Of a stretch of 64,000 bases of DNA, positions 44,642-59,600 are shown piece after piece. The notes beneath the pieces were generated by a model that saw nothing but the letters and a program-made list of their open reading frames with translations, ran no database searches and was not told the origin of the DNA. Location of the stretch: assembly GCA_947652115.1 (NCBI GenBank), contig OX393561.1, positions 641,440 to 705,439 of the forward strand, read 5' to 3'. Each line of letters begins with the position of its first letter. The stretch's first letter is position 1. Both the position numbers and the translations under genes were made by a program. Source of the stretch: Blastomussa wellsi (Eukaryota; Cnidaria; Anthozoa; Scleractinia; Plerogyridae).

Positions 44642-47600
44642 ATGCGGAGACGTCACAAACAAGGTAATTTCTGTTAGTTTTGCACCTTTCATGCCTGTCC
44701 TGGAACTGCTCGTCGCTTTGCCGCTTTATCACGCGATTGTGCTTGGTTGTGACTAATTGTAGGCTGTCATCGCGTGAACTCAAATTTCAAGTTGTCACAC
44801 GCTGTAGATTTCAATTCTTTAGCTTTTTGTGGAAGATTTCGATTAAAAACTGAAATTAGTGATTGCATCTTTGTTCTTTTAATTTTCTAGGCGCTTTGTC
44901 GACAAATGGAATGCGCTCGATGTGGGAATTTGTTTTTGTTTCCCAGTTCCTGCGGGTATTCCAGGGGAAGTTTGGTTTCGTCCGCTTCACAGTCGAGGTG
45001 TGCATTAAAACGATAGTTTGTTGCAAAGAAAACAGTTAATCCTTTGGAGCTCGTTTAATCTTGCATTTTATTTTAGCCGTTGTACACTTTGTGTGAAGGT
45101 TAAGCAAGATTTGTTTCATGGTTGTTGATTAAACTTAAGCTCCAATTTACAAGTTGTCCGTTTGCTGTTTCTGTACTTCAGTTTACGTTATCTTGAGCGG
45201 TTGATTTCTAATTCCTGCTGTTGAATTGTGTTGACGGCTTTTCTCACTTAACAGGAATTAGAGAATGCCTTTTTGGAGTCCCAGAGCTTGGCCCTGTTTA
45301 CAATATTCTCACAACTGCTACGACTCCTACTTCCCAAACGGGATATAAAGTGAGTGAAATATTTGTGTGTTTTACTTTGATAACGGAAGCGTGCATAATG
45401 GCGTACAATGAAAACCTCAGCTGATATGACTCGCGTACACAGTTGTGTCTTTCTGTTACAGTGGCTGTTTTAATTGTGCTGCAATTCTCTTCCCCTAAAG
45501 GACAACAACGTGGCAGGAAGCCTTTGAAGAAGAACTGGAGAAAAGATCTTCAGAATGGTCTCCCTTCGAGGAAGGGAAGCGTTATGAAGAATTTAGCCCA
45601 GAGGATCGGGTAAGTGTTTTTATCCAAGTTGGTTTTTCACATTAACAACTTTCAGTGTGGGCGTTTTGTTTGACATCCTTTGGACGTTCTGAGGTTGATA
45701 GGCTAAATACTGTTAACAGATTTAAACTAATTATTTTCGCAAATTGTACACGCACAAGAAATTGCACACGTTTCAGCTAGTAAAATTAACCAAGTGTAGC
45801 GCTTCAATGCAAAATGGCGCGCGTCACAAACCGTTAAAGGCATTTGAATATGTCTCTTTGCATGCCCGTGAAATATTTTCATCTGTAATTTCAATTGAGG
45901 GTCGAGCGCATATGTAACTGTTGGAGTACGTATCATTTTAACGAAGGTCAAGTGCAAAAAGCGATAATCCTAAAACCCTTGCAATTGGATATAAATTAAC
46001 TCAAAAATAAAACAAGCTTCAAGCCCAATGTGAATTTAAAGTGTCAATTAATGCAACCTTTTTCCTCTTTTGTTTGTTTGCACTTAGTTGTTATCTGTAG
46101 TAAATATGTTGTCATTACTGGTATATTGAAGTGTTGTTTGTTGCAGTGTTTTGATATCGTTAGTAGAGTGTGGACTTCGAGTAATATCATATTTTATCAA
46201 CTTCATATTACATCAAATTTCATTTGAAGTGAAGACTGTGAAAAGAAAGAAATACTTTCTAATGCAGAAATTATATTAAAAGTCCTTCATTATTCTATGT
46301 ATATTATTTTTATCACTCTGCCATAATCCCCCTTTCTGAATTAAAGTTGTTTTCAATGTTTTCTCAAGAAATATATGAATTGAATGCTAAAAAGTTTGTG
46401 TTATATGGAACCAGCAGTGAATTTTTTGAGTCCTAATTGCAGGCAAAGCACATTAAATTTATGTTAAAAAGCCCAGATTGCATCATGACCTGGCCAACAA
46501 ATGCTCAAACTCCCTGAAGTCATTTTGAGCCAGAAAACCTATATTAAGCATTGAATTTTAAAAATGCTTATGCCTATGATTAAAACTGCAATTTTGTTTT
46601 ACCAATTTTCAAGGTTGGGGATATTAGCAATACTTTGTGTGTATCATCCTCAATCCTAGTATCTCTCCCCTTCCTGCCCTCCTGGAGTGAGAGAGGAGAG
46701 ACCCTGGCTCTGTCTGGTCATGTGTCTCCCAAAATCTGGAATGCGACAAAAATAGTTAGAGGGAGGGGTAGTATGAATTTTGTATACACGGAGCCTATGG
46801 GACAGCAGAAAGTGTTGTGACCAAAATTAACATAAGTTTCACAGACGGCGAAATTATTTCCACTGATGATCTGTTGCAAGTGATGAAAAAATTCAATGCA
46901 TCATTTAATAACAGACATTCACGTTGTATAGGTTAGGAATTACTTACCACAGTTCTGTATGCAAGCTCTTGGCTTCGTTTCTTAACCACATCTGCCATGT
47001 AGGCCTCATGAAAAACTATTTAAATAATTTCAAAGCATTCAAGGCCATGATCAAAATGAAAATCAAAGCTGCTTTGAAAGGAATGAAAGGTTGAATAGAT
47101 GGATTGATCTCTTACTGTCTGCGCCATTATTCTGAAGAGCGTGAAATATGACATAATAGAATGAGTCTTCCTGGTCTGAGTTCTGCTGCTGTCCAGTTGA
47201 ACAACAGTTATGCGTCTAATCTTTGACCGAAAATGGGAGGTTAGGAACGGAAAATACATCACTATTTATTCATCTTGCGTTCCATGCTTCAGGAGGAATC
47301 CTTTGGCCTCTCTTCAGCAGTCTTAAGTGGTGATAAGCATTTTCCAGGCGGTGTTCTTCACCGTTTTCCCCATCCCACCCTATCTCTTTCTTGTTTTTCC
47401 TTCCACTGATTCCATCAGTGTCGACGGGTGCCTGGAATGTGGGCTCATGGCTGGGTTGCAGCGATTTGCCAGCCATGGGGCGGTATTCTATCTAGGGGAA
47501 CGTTTAGGGGAACATGCCAACATTGGAAGCCACTGGATTCCCCAGGCACCCACCGTCCATGTAAGCGAGGCAGCAGTTAATACTAACAAAACTTAAACTT

Positions 47601-50600
47601 GATTTACTATCAATGCTTGAGAATAAGCTGTTATACAGTATATTTGAATTATTTCCTTTCAGCCTGTAGGTTGTTAGCCTCAGATCGATGCAAGCTAATT
47701 TCTGCTGTTTTTGGAACGCAAAATTGTTAAGACACTCGTATGAAATAGGGTAACTCAAAGTTCATCCCACCTTGTTCAAGAAAGGCGCACAGTTTTTTCG
47801 CAAAAAATATGTTTTTCTGTTGCAAGTTACTCCTGAAATTGGGGTGTGCAATTTTATCTGAATTTGCAATTAAGGTGGCTTACTACAGTTTTGAGGGGTT
47901 GAAAGAACTCAACTTTAAAATTTTTTATAAAATGTTCAAAAATGGTTTAACTTTCTCTTTTTAATGTCTTTTTACAGCCAACAACCATCAAATGCAACAT
48001 TTGAACAATAAAAAGTCTAACAAACTGCCAAAATGAATGACCGAGCGCTTAAGAGTGGACTGGACACTAGCAGTTTCAACGGCGTTTTACTCAAAATCTA
48101 GCCGTATGACCCTACCTCAAAATTTCACAATTTAAAACCTAGCATTAGTTAAACATTCATGCAAAATAAAATAAAAATCTCTAAGACAGAATTTTCACAA
48201 AATAGGAAAATTTGATATTTTGCCCTTTCAAAAAATAGCTCAAAATCTGTCTTGCAGATTTCTTTACAATTTTGGCTGTGGACGTGACTCACCCATATAA
48301 ATAAATTGTGAAAGTTTCATCATCAGTTGTACGGTAGGTTTTCGAGAAATTTTGAGTCAAAAACAGGTTTTTACAACCTTGGACGAGAATTGAATTGCAC
48401 ACGCCCTTTTATTTTAGTGCACGCTCATGTGACGCATGCGTGCGTTCAAGAAAGACAAAATTAGAACTTTTCTGTTGGTTGCTTATCTAACTTTCTTATC
48501 ATGTTTTACCTGCCCGAGGTTTAAGCACGTGTTTGAAAGTATGTTGAAACTTTTTCTTGTATACCAAGTTGGTTTAAAGTGATAAAATTGCGGAAACACA
48601 ATTTTTCGTCTGCGCGAGCAATATCGACGTCAGGTAGACAGCTGTAGTGAGCGCTCTCAAGTCTCGAAAAAACTGTAGTAAGCCACCTTAAAACAAGACA
48701 AACAAGGGACACTTTGTGTTGGTTATGAGTGGCTCTGAAAAGAGCTGTTGAAGTGGTTCCAAAAAGAACCGTTTTATCTTGAACAAAAATGGCCACTAGT
48801 CCTCCTGCTTGCTATCCTTGTCAAACTCATTTTGCCTGACCACATCATCCGTCAAATGTCCACGGAAGGAATCACACATGAGAAGAGCTCTCTGGTCTAC
48901 GATGTAACAGAAATTTCAATGAATCCACTCCACTTGAAAGGCTGCATTTTATCAAGCAACGATCGCCTGCACAGTGAAAACCAAACAAAATAAAATTTGC
49001 ATACGTGCTTAGTAACACAGTACGTCAACAATGAAATTTGAACCTCGTTTCCAAGAAATTATTTGTTTGCCTCACTTATTGAAAAGCTCCCACATAGAAT
49101 AAACAATAATGCTTTCCTTCTTTGTCCATCCAGCCCTTCTTTGTGAACCGAGACTTGCATCCTTGGTGGCATGTTGATGTTCAACTATCCAATGCCATTT
49201 TGACCTTTGGGGCCTTGGGCCTTTCGCTTTCACTGCAACCGTGAAACTGTGCTTATCAGCGCCAGCATCTTGGTAAACTCTAAGATTCGGTGGCCTGCAG
49301 CTTGATCCGCATTGGCATTTCACTTGTATTTGTGTATGTATTTTGTTTATCATTAGAGGTGTGAGTTTGCAACTTTTGTTTTTGTGTGTATCATTGCATG
49401 AGTGATTTTTCCACTTTTTTTTGCGAGTTAAAAATGAATTTCGCATGTTTGTGCAAAGATAATTGCACACAACCTTTTAATTCATCAACACGCAAGTTGG
49501 AACTCTGAATTCTGGGTGCGTCTTATAACTGAGTATTTTCACATAACTTTCAGTTTGGGAATTTGGCATGATTACTTTGCCAAGTTAGGGATGCGTCTTA
49601 TTGCCGAGTGCATCTTGTAACCAAAAAACTATGGTTACCATAATAAAACAGATCATACTTCGTTAGACTCCATCCCCAGGTCAGTGTTGTCTAAAAGTGT
49701 TTCATTCAACCCTTAATTGTCAAAGTTCAACATTGTTGGTGGAGATGGGGCATACAAAATAAATGTCACACACATTGTTATAAGTGTCTTGATACTTTTT
49801 CCAAAAGATTTAGTTGCTGGTTTTGACTGAGCTTCAACTGTTACACTCTTGCTAGCATCAGAATTATCAAAAGCAGCCAACTGATGGCACACCACATCTT
49901 TATTACATTGGCCAGCTTCTCTGCTTGGCAGTTATTTGCAAAAGATGGCTTTTTTACCATCTCAAACTCTGTCAACCCTATCTGGTGTGTTTTGTATGTG
50001 TGATCATTCTGCAGTAATAAATGGTTCGTCTATTCACCTAATTACTAACAGTGAACTTTGTAATAAGTCAGAGATTTTGGGATTGATGAGATGAGCTTCA
50101 GTCGGGGTTGTGAATTAGCACATGTTCGGTTGCCCAGGAGAGTTTCAAACTCGTCGGGCAAGCACAAATCACGGATCACTCACCTGGGTTTGGCGAGTAT
50201 GGTTTTCATATCCAGAATATTTTTTCTAAATAACATAACTTTCTACTTTCCAAAAAATAGTTTACACTCTCGACAAATGTAAATTACAATTGCAAGCTTG
50301 CAATGTTTACCATTTTGAAATCATATTCAAATGCTGAATCGCAAACTCCAGGGTCGTGAATGTACAATGTGGCTTCAGCTTGGCAATCATTACAGGATTC
50401 ATTAGCCTCCAATGCAGTAGGCATTGCAGTAGACTCAGATGATATTGGGATTACCGTATTTATTTGATTAAGCGCCCAACCTCGAATAAGCGCCCACCCT
50501 TTAGGTAGGAAACGTTAATAAGCGCCCAGCCTTGAATAAGCGCCCACCCCACCCCCCCAAAAAATAATTTTGAGCGCCCAACCTCAAATAAGCGCCCCCC

Positions 50601-53600
50601 TCCCAAACTTCCTCAGACTAGCTTGAACTAATATAGTGTCAAACAAGATAAAACCTGAAAATTGGATATTTTATATTTTCATGAGGGGAGGAGGGCTGGG
50701 GGGTTAATTACCTAAATGTTTTTGTTTGTGGAGGAGACTGGGCTAGTGAAAAATTACCTGGGTGAGTGCAGCTTGAAGGCCACTCGCCCCAGATGGCGAG
50801 TGCTCAAAAAAATAATTTAGTTTAATTTAGTTAAAATTCAATTGACTAATGTTTTAATTGTTTGCTTACTACAGGTATTGCTGCTAAAGCAATTGATAAG
50901 TTATTTGGCAGAGGGAAATGATGAAGAAGTGAAAGAATTTGTTAAGGACTTTTTAAATCCGAACTCTTCGGTAAGTTTGCTTGGCCTTGGTTGGACTCTG
51001 TTGTCCTTTGGGGCATAAAGCCTGTACACAATTTGAAACTAAGCAGGGTTTGGTCATAAAAATCATAAAAAATAATTTCAAAATGTATTAAATTTGAATG
51101 TACTCAATAGTGTTTTATTACTTGTATTTGTATACACATAGCTGTACTGTTGTAAAATTGCTTGATAAAGATTGTTAGATTATATGAGTTACCCTTGGAA
51201 TTGTAGGGTAGCTTGGTATAAAATTTATATAAACTTGTGGTTTTCATTTGATTGCCTAAAGTAATTACTTTACTCAACCATTCAACTAGAATTAGAACCA
51301 ATTGACTGGTTTTCTAACACATCTTCCCCATTCACACCAAAAACAGATGTTTTGCATCTATCCTTAAAGTGTAACAAATTTTACTTTCGAAATGTTAACG
51401 GTTTTAACTGGTCACATCTCACTTTTGACCAACGAGTCAAGCATTTAAATATCTTGCTCCAAAGTGACTCCTGGATGAAAATTCCTTCCAAACTTGTTAA
51501 CTTTTCTTGTGGCAGCAAATTTTGGAAACATTGATAGCTCATGAATGAAACATGATTGTATCGCACCAAAAATGTTGTCAGTTTTGCGATGTAACTACAA
51601 ATGTTTCATTGGTCAAAAGTAACACAACCAGACAAGACCATGGATGTTTTAAAAGTAAAATTTCATGTTAAATTCGTCACTCTTCAAGGATGGATGCAAA
51701 TGGTAGAATGATAATTTTTAACCAAAAAATCCAGCAACAGAAGACTGAAAGGACAGTTTCAAAACAAACCACTGCCGTTCCACCGGTTCCTTGTATTCTA
51801 CCAGTCATAGAAATAAAAAGTGGTAAATAAGCTTGGCTTTTACAGCCCGCCACCCTTCAAGTTGCTTCAAAACATCTTGAAACCCCTGTAAAAGGAAAAA
51901 CATTGAACTCATTTAAATAAAATTTAATTTTGTTTTGGTAGAGAGTGAAGCCTATTGGCCGTGATGCCAGCAATAACATTTATTGGTATTTTGATGGTAG
52001 GTGCATGACCATTTACATATCTTTTTAAAAGCTCAAAAAAGCTTGCTGGATCAAATACTGTCAGTATGTATGTACATGTAAATGGCTTTTATAAATGTTA
52101 GAAGGCGACTGAAGTTTATCTCAAGGGAGGTACAAAAAACTTGTGTTTAGCTGACTCAGGTTGGTTGAAGATGTTGAGCTGTCAGTTCTAAAATTTCATT
52201 CATGTATATCCATCAGGTTGAACAAGGGACAGCTCTTGTGATTGTCTTGTACATAGTAAAACAGTGTAGTTGGAGTGGTGGGAAAGATATTTGGTAAAAA
52301 GCTGTTAATAAAACTACTAATATTAATAAACATTAATAAACAATTAATAAACATTTTCAATCATTCGATCATCTCTGAGCAGTGCTCTCCTTATCAGTCG
52401 GTAACTGGTTAAATTTGCCGTCTGTAGTACAACTGTTTGCCGCCTGAAAACAATAAGATATCTCAGCAGAAAACTCAGTAGGTAAATTAAAGAGTTATGC
52501 CACACGTTCTGCCAAATACCTTATTATAGGAATATAACGAAGCATGTTAACAACGCGAACAAAATTTACGCGTTATAAATGTTTACATACATTTAATTAA
52601 CGCGAATTTCCGTGTTGTACATTTGCATAATTAAGACTCAAATTTGATATTTTTCGCACTTCTTTCTTTTGAAAACAACAACGTCCAACAACAAAATTTG
52701 TTCTTTATTTCCAGCAAGGTAGCCATACAAACTAGGGCATGAAATGGGATGATAAAAATGTGATAGATATTTTGCGCAAGAAAGTTGAAGAAGTGACTTA
52801 TCCCCTCGGAGAAGACGATCGGTATACTGACGAATCTAAGGACATTTTGAAGTCAATATTAAATGAAGATGCGTCAACGGACTCTGACGGAATCGTAGAT
52901 GAATTGTAACTTTACTGATAAAAAGGTGTCTTAAAATAACGAGGCTTTCAATCAACGTCATTTTAATTAACAATGAGGCAAATTAAATTTTTGAAATTCA
53001 CATTAATTACAAGCATTGTTAATTTCCTATAATAAGGTAAAATGTACGTATCATTGAAAATCAAAGAAAAGATGAAAAATTAACAGTGAATTGACAGAAA
53101 ATGCAACATTCATTTACAACTTGTACAAGCTTTTCTTTCACCTTCCAAATCTCTCAGTGCCAATACCTTTCAAAGAAAGAGCAGGCTTTAGTGCGTTTGG
53201 TGGGCTTATCTACAAGTGCACATCTTTTGTTGCCAAGTTTCTGTCCTTTCATTTTATCACATCAGTCCATTGAAAATGAAAAAAGTCACACAGGAAAAGG
53301 AGTAAAAATAATTTTAGAAGCGAGAAATATTACTCGCTTTTCAGTTTCGAAAACAGGATGAGTAGCAGTAGTTTGTTTTCTTAATTGAACGTAGCTCGCA
53401 CATAGTCAAGACAAACAATCCAGACGACGGACGTATTGAACAAGTTTTGAGAATATAGCCTATCAGTCACACCATTATAAATGTTGAGTTTTTGAAGACG
53501 AGAAAATTGTGGCAAAAATGAAATGAGTTTGCCGATTTTCTTTACCGATTTGAAAAATTCTTTTACCTGCTGTGCTGAATATTGCAGTCCGGTATAACCA

Positions 53601-56600
53601 ACCAAATGAAACCAAACGTAAAATCAGTCAAACTCAATCAAACCGATTCATCCAATGAATGTGCGAACATAGTTATTAAACTGGAACTTTTCAGTGAACT
53701 CGTTGGTTTGATTGTCGTGCTCAGTTGAACCAATCCAACTATATCTGATAAGCACTGAAGTTTTTATGAATCGAGCCATAAAATGGAGAGATTTCCAAGT
53801 TATTACTATGTACGGTGCCATGCCAAGTGTTAGTGTATGTACCTGTAGTCATGTTTAGTAAGACAAATGCCATGATTTTTAATTAAAGTACGTGTGGAAT
53901 TACCAGCAGGAATGCCGTGTGTATCAGTCAGTCCTGTTTGCAAAGTTTTGTGGAAGGTTTTTGTACATATAAATTCCCTTAGATTTGAATGCTGACTTTA
54001 TTTTAAATTTACTGACAACAACAATAAATGAATTCAGTATTAGAGTAATATTTTAACCCGGAAGTACATACTGCAATACATATTTAATTGTGCAGCATTG
54101 TACAGCCTTTCCTTGATTGTTTGAGAGAGGTTTTATTTATACTGAGGGACGATGCCCCTATTTGTTACATTCCACGTGTTCTATATATCATACAACACAT
54201 TGATCACACTGGATGCATGCTAGGGAAATTTGCTCACTCAAAATGACTACCGGTAATTTAATTACACAACCAAGCAAGCAAATAAAATACAAGGTTTGTG
54301 TTAAACCAGTAACAGCAGAAGAGCGCAGCATATCAGAAACTGCTAACCAATAAAAATGGCTCACATTTAACAGTTAAAAAAAAAACAGTTCCTCAGTTTC
54401 TCTACGTTTTAGGCACTAGTTTCCCACGTACAATGTTGATATTTTCAGAGTAGCCAAATTATCTTCACCACTTAGCGCTGCAAAACACTCCAAAATCACT
54501 TCTCTCCAATTGCCGTCTTGAGCAAACCCTTAGTAACTGCCATAGATTTGTAGTTAAGATTCCCCCTTAAATATTCCCTCTCACCTGCACCACCAAAAAT
54601 CATGAAGTTAACATGTTCTGTACGTATGACATGGTTCTATATTAACACTCTCGTAGAATCTAATGCTTTTTTCATCTTTGAAAGAATATAAGCGGCATTA
54701 ATTTTACAGTGATCGCCTTATAAATATGAGAATTGTATTTGTTTATTTGCAATCATATTTGGGAAAAGCAGGCTTACCAAAGTAGCATTATACAGTTTTT
54801 TCATTTCCACGCATTTTCAAGCATTGAATTACATAGCGGAATGTTGACACTGTTTTTCAGTGGAACCGAAATGCATGGAAAAATCATTTTTAATCATTGT
54901 CAATGCGTTTTCAAACACCGACAATTCATTCAGTGAATCTGCCAAGCATTTGAAAACACTGGTTGGACTATTGCTATCAGTCATACATCAGTCAATACAT
55001 AACCCTTTTTTCAGTAATTTTGCAGAATGGTGAAAGTTGAAGCGCCATAAAATTCAAGTTTTCAAGATTCTGATGACTTGTGTACCTCTGACTTCAGTTC
55101 TCACAGTGTTCCATGATGCATTTCTGCATTTCAAATGACATTTGATCCAATGCATAATTTATGTTTGATAGTTAATTGTTCATAACAACCTAGAAGTGCA
55201 CTGAATTTAAGCCAATCATTCAATTCAATCTGATGTGTATGAGGTTGCTGCAATTCACCGAACACACGATAAACTTCCACTGTTGAGAACATATTTGAAT
55301 TAAGCTGTCAAGCAACAATGAAACCACAACAACAGGAGCGCTTGCCATTTTCATAAAAAAAAAAACGGTGCATTCCGGTGGAATTGTTTGGGAAAAAGGT
55401 AACACCTTCCGGAAATTTCTGTACCATTTGTCCATAAACTTGGTGTCAGGCCTCCCGACAGCAACATGTTTATTAATTGTCTTCGAGGCCCTGCCACAGA
55501 TATATGGAAACTTAGGACCAAGTGGTACAGGTCAATCCAATCCATTTCCTTGGTGAGGAATAGTGTAGTTCCATTTGTCCCAAACAATTCTGTGGAAAAT
55601 TCCTTTCAAATGGTAAGCACTCCAGGTTTCATGCTGTTTTGCATTCAGTGATCATAAATTTGAACTGGCCTGGTGATAAATAAATTTTATGTGGCGGGCA
55701 CAATTTAGTAAACTGTTTCTAATTGGCGCCAATTAAACCTTCTGCTGTTCATTTATCCAAAAGGGCTTTGCTTCATTAACCATCACAATAAAGCACCAGA
55801 AAAATAAAATGTGCGAAACTTATATCTTTTAGCGAGCGTAGACATGGTGCGTCACATTGTCTGAGTTTCCCGGCTTAAAAGTAGTTTAATTTGAATAAAG
55901 ATCTGTAAACCATAAACCATTTACTTAGAACAAGTCTCTGGAAAGTCTTGAAAATGCCTTTACTGTATAAAAGGGTAAAATGTGACCAAATTTGTGTTGG
56001 GGTATAATTTATTCATCACTAGTTCACTTAAGTTTCAAGGTCACTTTTGTGATCGGTCCTGCAAAGTGTGGGCAAAACGTTTTGTAGAATTTCAGCATTT
56101 TCCTTGGATGTTGGGAAAAGTTTTCAATGTATCGAGTAACATTTGTAAACCATTCCTAAACATTTTCAACGTCTCTTGAAGGAACTGAAAAACATTACAA
56201 ATGCATTGTCAACCATTATCAACGCATTGCAATGGATTATGTTAATAATATTACTTAATTAATTGATTATGAACGCATTTCAAATGCGTTTTTAATGGTA
56301 ACAACACTATTTCCGTTAAGCCCAGTTTCCCCAAATAGGGTCACATACAGTGCTTTAAGTATCATGTGCTTAAAATTATATTCTAACATGATGATGTTTC
56401 CTTTTAATAGATGTTATTTAAGTAATTATTATTAATTATTATTATTATTATTATTATTTATTTTTTAAAAAAATTATTTATTATTATATTATTATTATTA
56501 TTACGCCGAGCGAAAGGGATCTCTTGGCACTGCCAGCTAGACTGGGTGGGCTTGGAATTATAAATCCAAGCCAAGATGCAGATCTACAGTACCAAGTGTC

Positions 56601-59600
56601 AATGAAGACCACAGCACCACTAGTCGAGAAAATTGTTTCACAAGCCCATGAAACACCAGATGATGCCATTGTTAGTTCACTACAGCAGAGTGTGCGAAGA
56701 GAGAAAAACGAAGTGTTTCAAACAAGACTGAATGACATCAAGAACTCTCTTACTTGGAAGACACAGCCGAGATTGAGCCCGTCCTCCAGGAGCTCACGGG
56801 AGAGTCGCTTCCAAATGGAGCTAACAGAGCTCCGGACGCTCGCCTAGACATCCATGCCATAGGTTTTTTGGAAAGACAAAGGTCAGCGTTCTTCGATGTA
56901 CGGGTATGCTACCCCAATGCTGATTCTTATAGAGACCTGGACCTCAAGCAGATATACAAGCAGCACGAGAACGACAAGAGATTGTATACGCAAAGAGTGA
57001 TGGACGTGGAACAGGGAACATTTACACCATTAGTCTTTACAACAACAGGTGGAATGGGAGAAGAGTGCAAGAGATACCATGACAGGTTGGCAGAGCTACT
57101 CGCAGCGAAGAAAGGAGAGGACCATGCCACCACCGTTTCGTGGATACGTTCTAAAGTCTCCTTTGCCATCCTTAGGTCAGCTCTACTCTGTCTTAGAGGG
57201 TCAAGAACAGTCAAAAGAGCAATCAGAAGTAATGTTCGAGAAGCCGACTTTGAATTTGATAGATGCCTTGCCAAAATCTAGGTCCTATAATTTTTATACA
57301 TACATTCTGATGGTCTATCAAATACTTTTTTATTGTTGTGATTTCTTTTAGCTTTCTTAATCTTGTAACTGATTTGTTGTGAAGTTTTAATTATTACTTT
57401 TATTGAGAGTTGGTCATTTTAAATAACTGAATGTAATGATTTTGTGATTATTTTGAATGTTTTTAAAAAAATTGATGATTTGTAAATAGGTTTTCTGATG
57501 AGATTTTAATAAAATTTTATTATTATTATTATTATTTATTATTATTATTATTATAATTTTCCCATTTTTAAGCTACAGTAAAACAAATGTTTACTCAGTA
57601 CTTTCTTCAGATTTAACAGTTTTAATCTGGAAATTATTTTTGCTACATTTGTTAATAAAAATAACGACTGTTATTTATTTTGTTATGTTCATTTTCCCTT
57701 TAATGTTGTTATTTCACAGTACTCAGCTACTTTGTTGGCTTTATACTGTATGTTTGGATTGTGTTTTCAAACAATGCTAATACAATATATTTGTTTAAGG
57801 ACAAACTACAGTATGTTTTCTATAGTTTTCATAATCCTTTGTTTTCCCCTTTAGTTTAGAAATCTTCAGATCCCAAACAAGTATAATTCGAATATCTATA
57901 ACTGGCAGCAAATTGAATTTAGTTTCTCTATAGAAAATTGAAATATGGGTGAATATATATATATTTATAGTTATAGAATCTACCTTGATCAATTCAGTCA
58001 TTCAAGCTGCTCATCAGATATTGGCTTTTACAAAGAAGCCAGAAATTCTGAATCATTTTTTGTGCCAAATTTATACAAGCCATTCTATTTTTTTCTTTCT
58101 TTTGTTAGGATGCCTTTCTAGCCATTGTTTGCTTCTGCCAAACACTCAGTGAATAACCTTTGTCATGGAAATTTGCCATGCATTTTAGAAATCCAATTTG
58201 CATACATTTGGTGTTTTTATAGTCTTTGTTGATATTGTTGCTCCAATGAATGGAGTCATTTTTGTGTAGCAGGTGACAGGCCAGTTGAGGATCCAATCAC
58301 AAGGCTTGTTTCCTGAGAGCACTGAGTGTTTACACTCCGTTTTCTGCTGTGTTCCAATGAGCTCTAAGCAGCCACATTGTTCCCCAAGGTTGTTGACAAG
58401 ATTCAAATTAAAAAGCTATTGTACTGTTACAAGGAAAATGCAATTAGGCTTAGTCACATGTCAGAACAAACAACAGAAAGGAATAAATGTTTCATGGGGC
58501 CTGCATGTTTTGCATATGTTTTAAAAAGTCGTCTTGAGGCAAGAAGCTCATGGCTTTTACAGTTGAATTATTTTCACTCTAGTCTTTGTCTCTGCTCTAA
58601 AATGTAGGTATAAATAACTTCTTGGCAAATTAGGGCTTATTTTGCTAGATTAAATGCAGTGACCCACATGGATACAAGCTAGGCTTGTAGTATATATATA
58701 TATATTTTTTTAATTTAGCATAATCTAAACTGAACTTGATTTACTATGTTTTTAAGATGGTTTGGGGAATTTTAGGTCCTAAAAAGTAGATATTTTGGCA
58801 GGTTATACAAAATGAAGTCTTGGCTGGTGTGAATCAAAACTGACACTCTTTGTCTGGCCACAATAAGCCCTTTTGCAATCCTGGCAGAAGTTTGAATATT
58901 TATAACAGCCACAGCTTTGTGACCAGTCAAGCGTGTATTGTTTATGTTTGTAGAGCTTACCAAATATAAATCCACAGAAGTATTTTAGCTTTGAAAGATT
59001 CTAGATGTGAAATTTTGCTGAGGAATTGGGTTGAAAATTAAGAGATATTTTGATCTCAAACTTGTCATTTGTGACATGTACAGGTATTCATGTTTCATTG
59101 TGTTGTGCATTTGTAGAAGAACAGTTCTTGTTAAAAGTGGATCATCTCATAATTATCAATTATATACTCAATGGAATAATGGTAAATGTTGTTGAACCTT
59201 CACTTTCTACAAAAGTTTAACACCCATCTCAACATAAACTAGTTCATCCATAAAAGTATGTAGTTGATATTATTTTATTTGTCTACACACTAGTTTCTTC
59301 TTATTCATGCAGTGTTATCATATATATGCATCATAGTGTGGAGTGTTAACTTAAGACTAGCTGGGGAGTTTGATTTGTTAACTGTGTGCTTCTGTGACAC
59401 TTGATAGAACTTCAGGTCATATCCAAAAAAAATTTAACATGCGTGACATACTGTTGGCATTATCTTTCCCAGTTACCATTATTTAACTATAACAAAGTGG
59501 GTTAAATGTTTTGATAACATAACACTTTCTAATATTTGTGCAACTGCAGTCATCTCACTGATTAACCATGACACTATAAGCTATCAAATGCTAATTTTTA

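Noticed and set aside
49072..49470. A real 132-codon gene in CECR2-like intron 4
   Set aside because: No recognisable domain, no convincing start or splice sites, and repeat-like flanks; kept only as an unresolved region.
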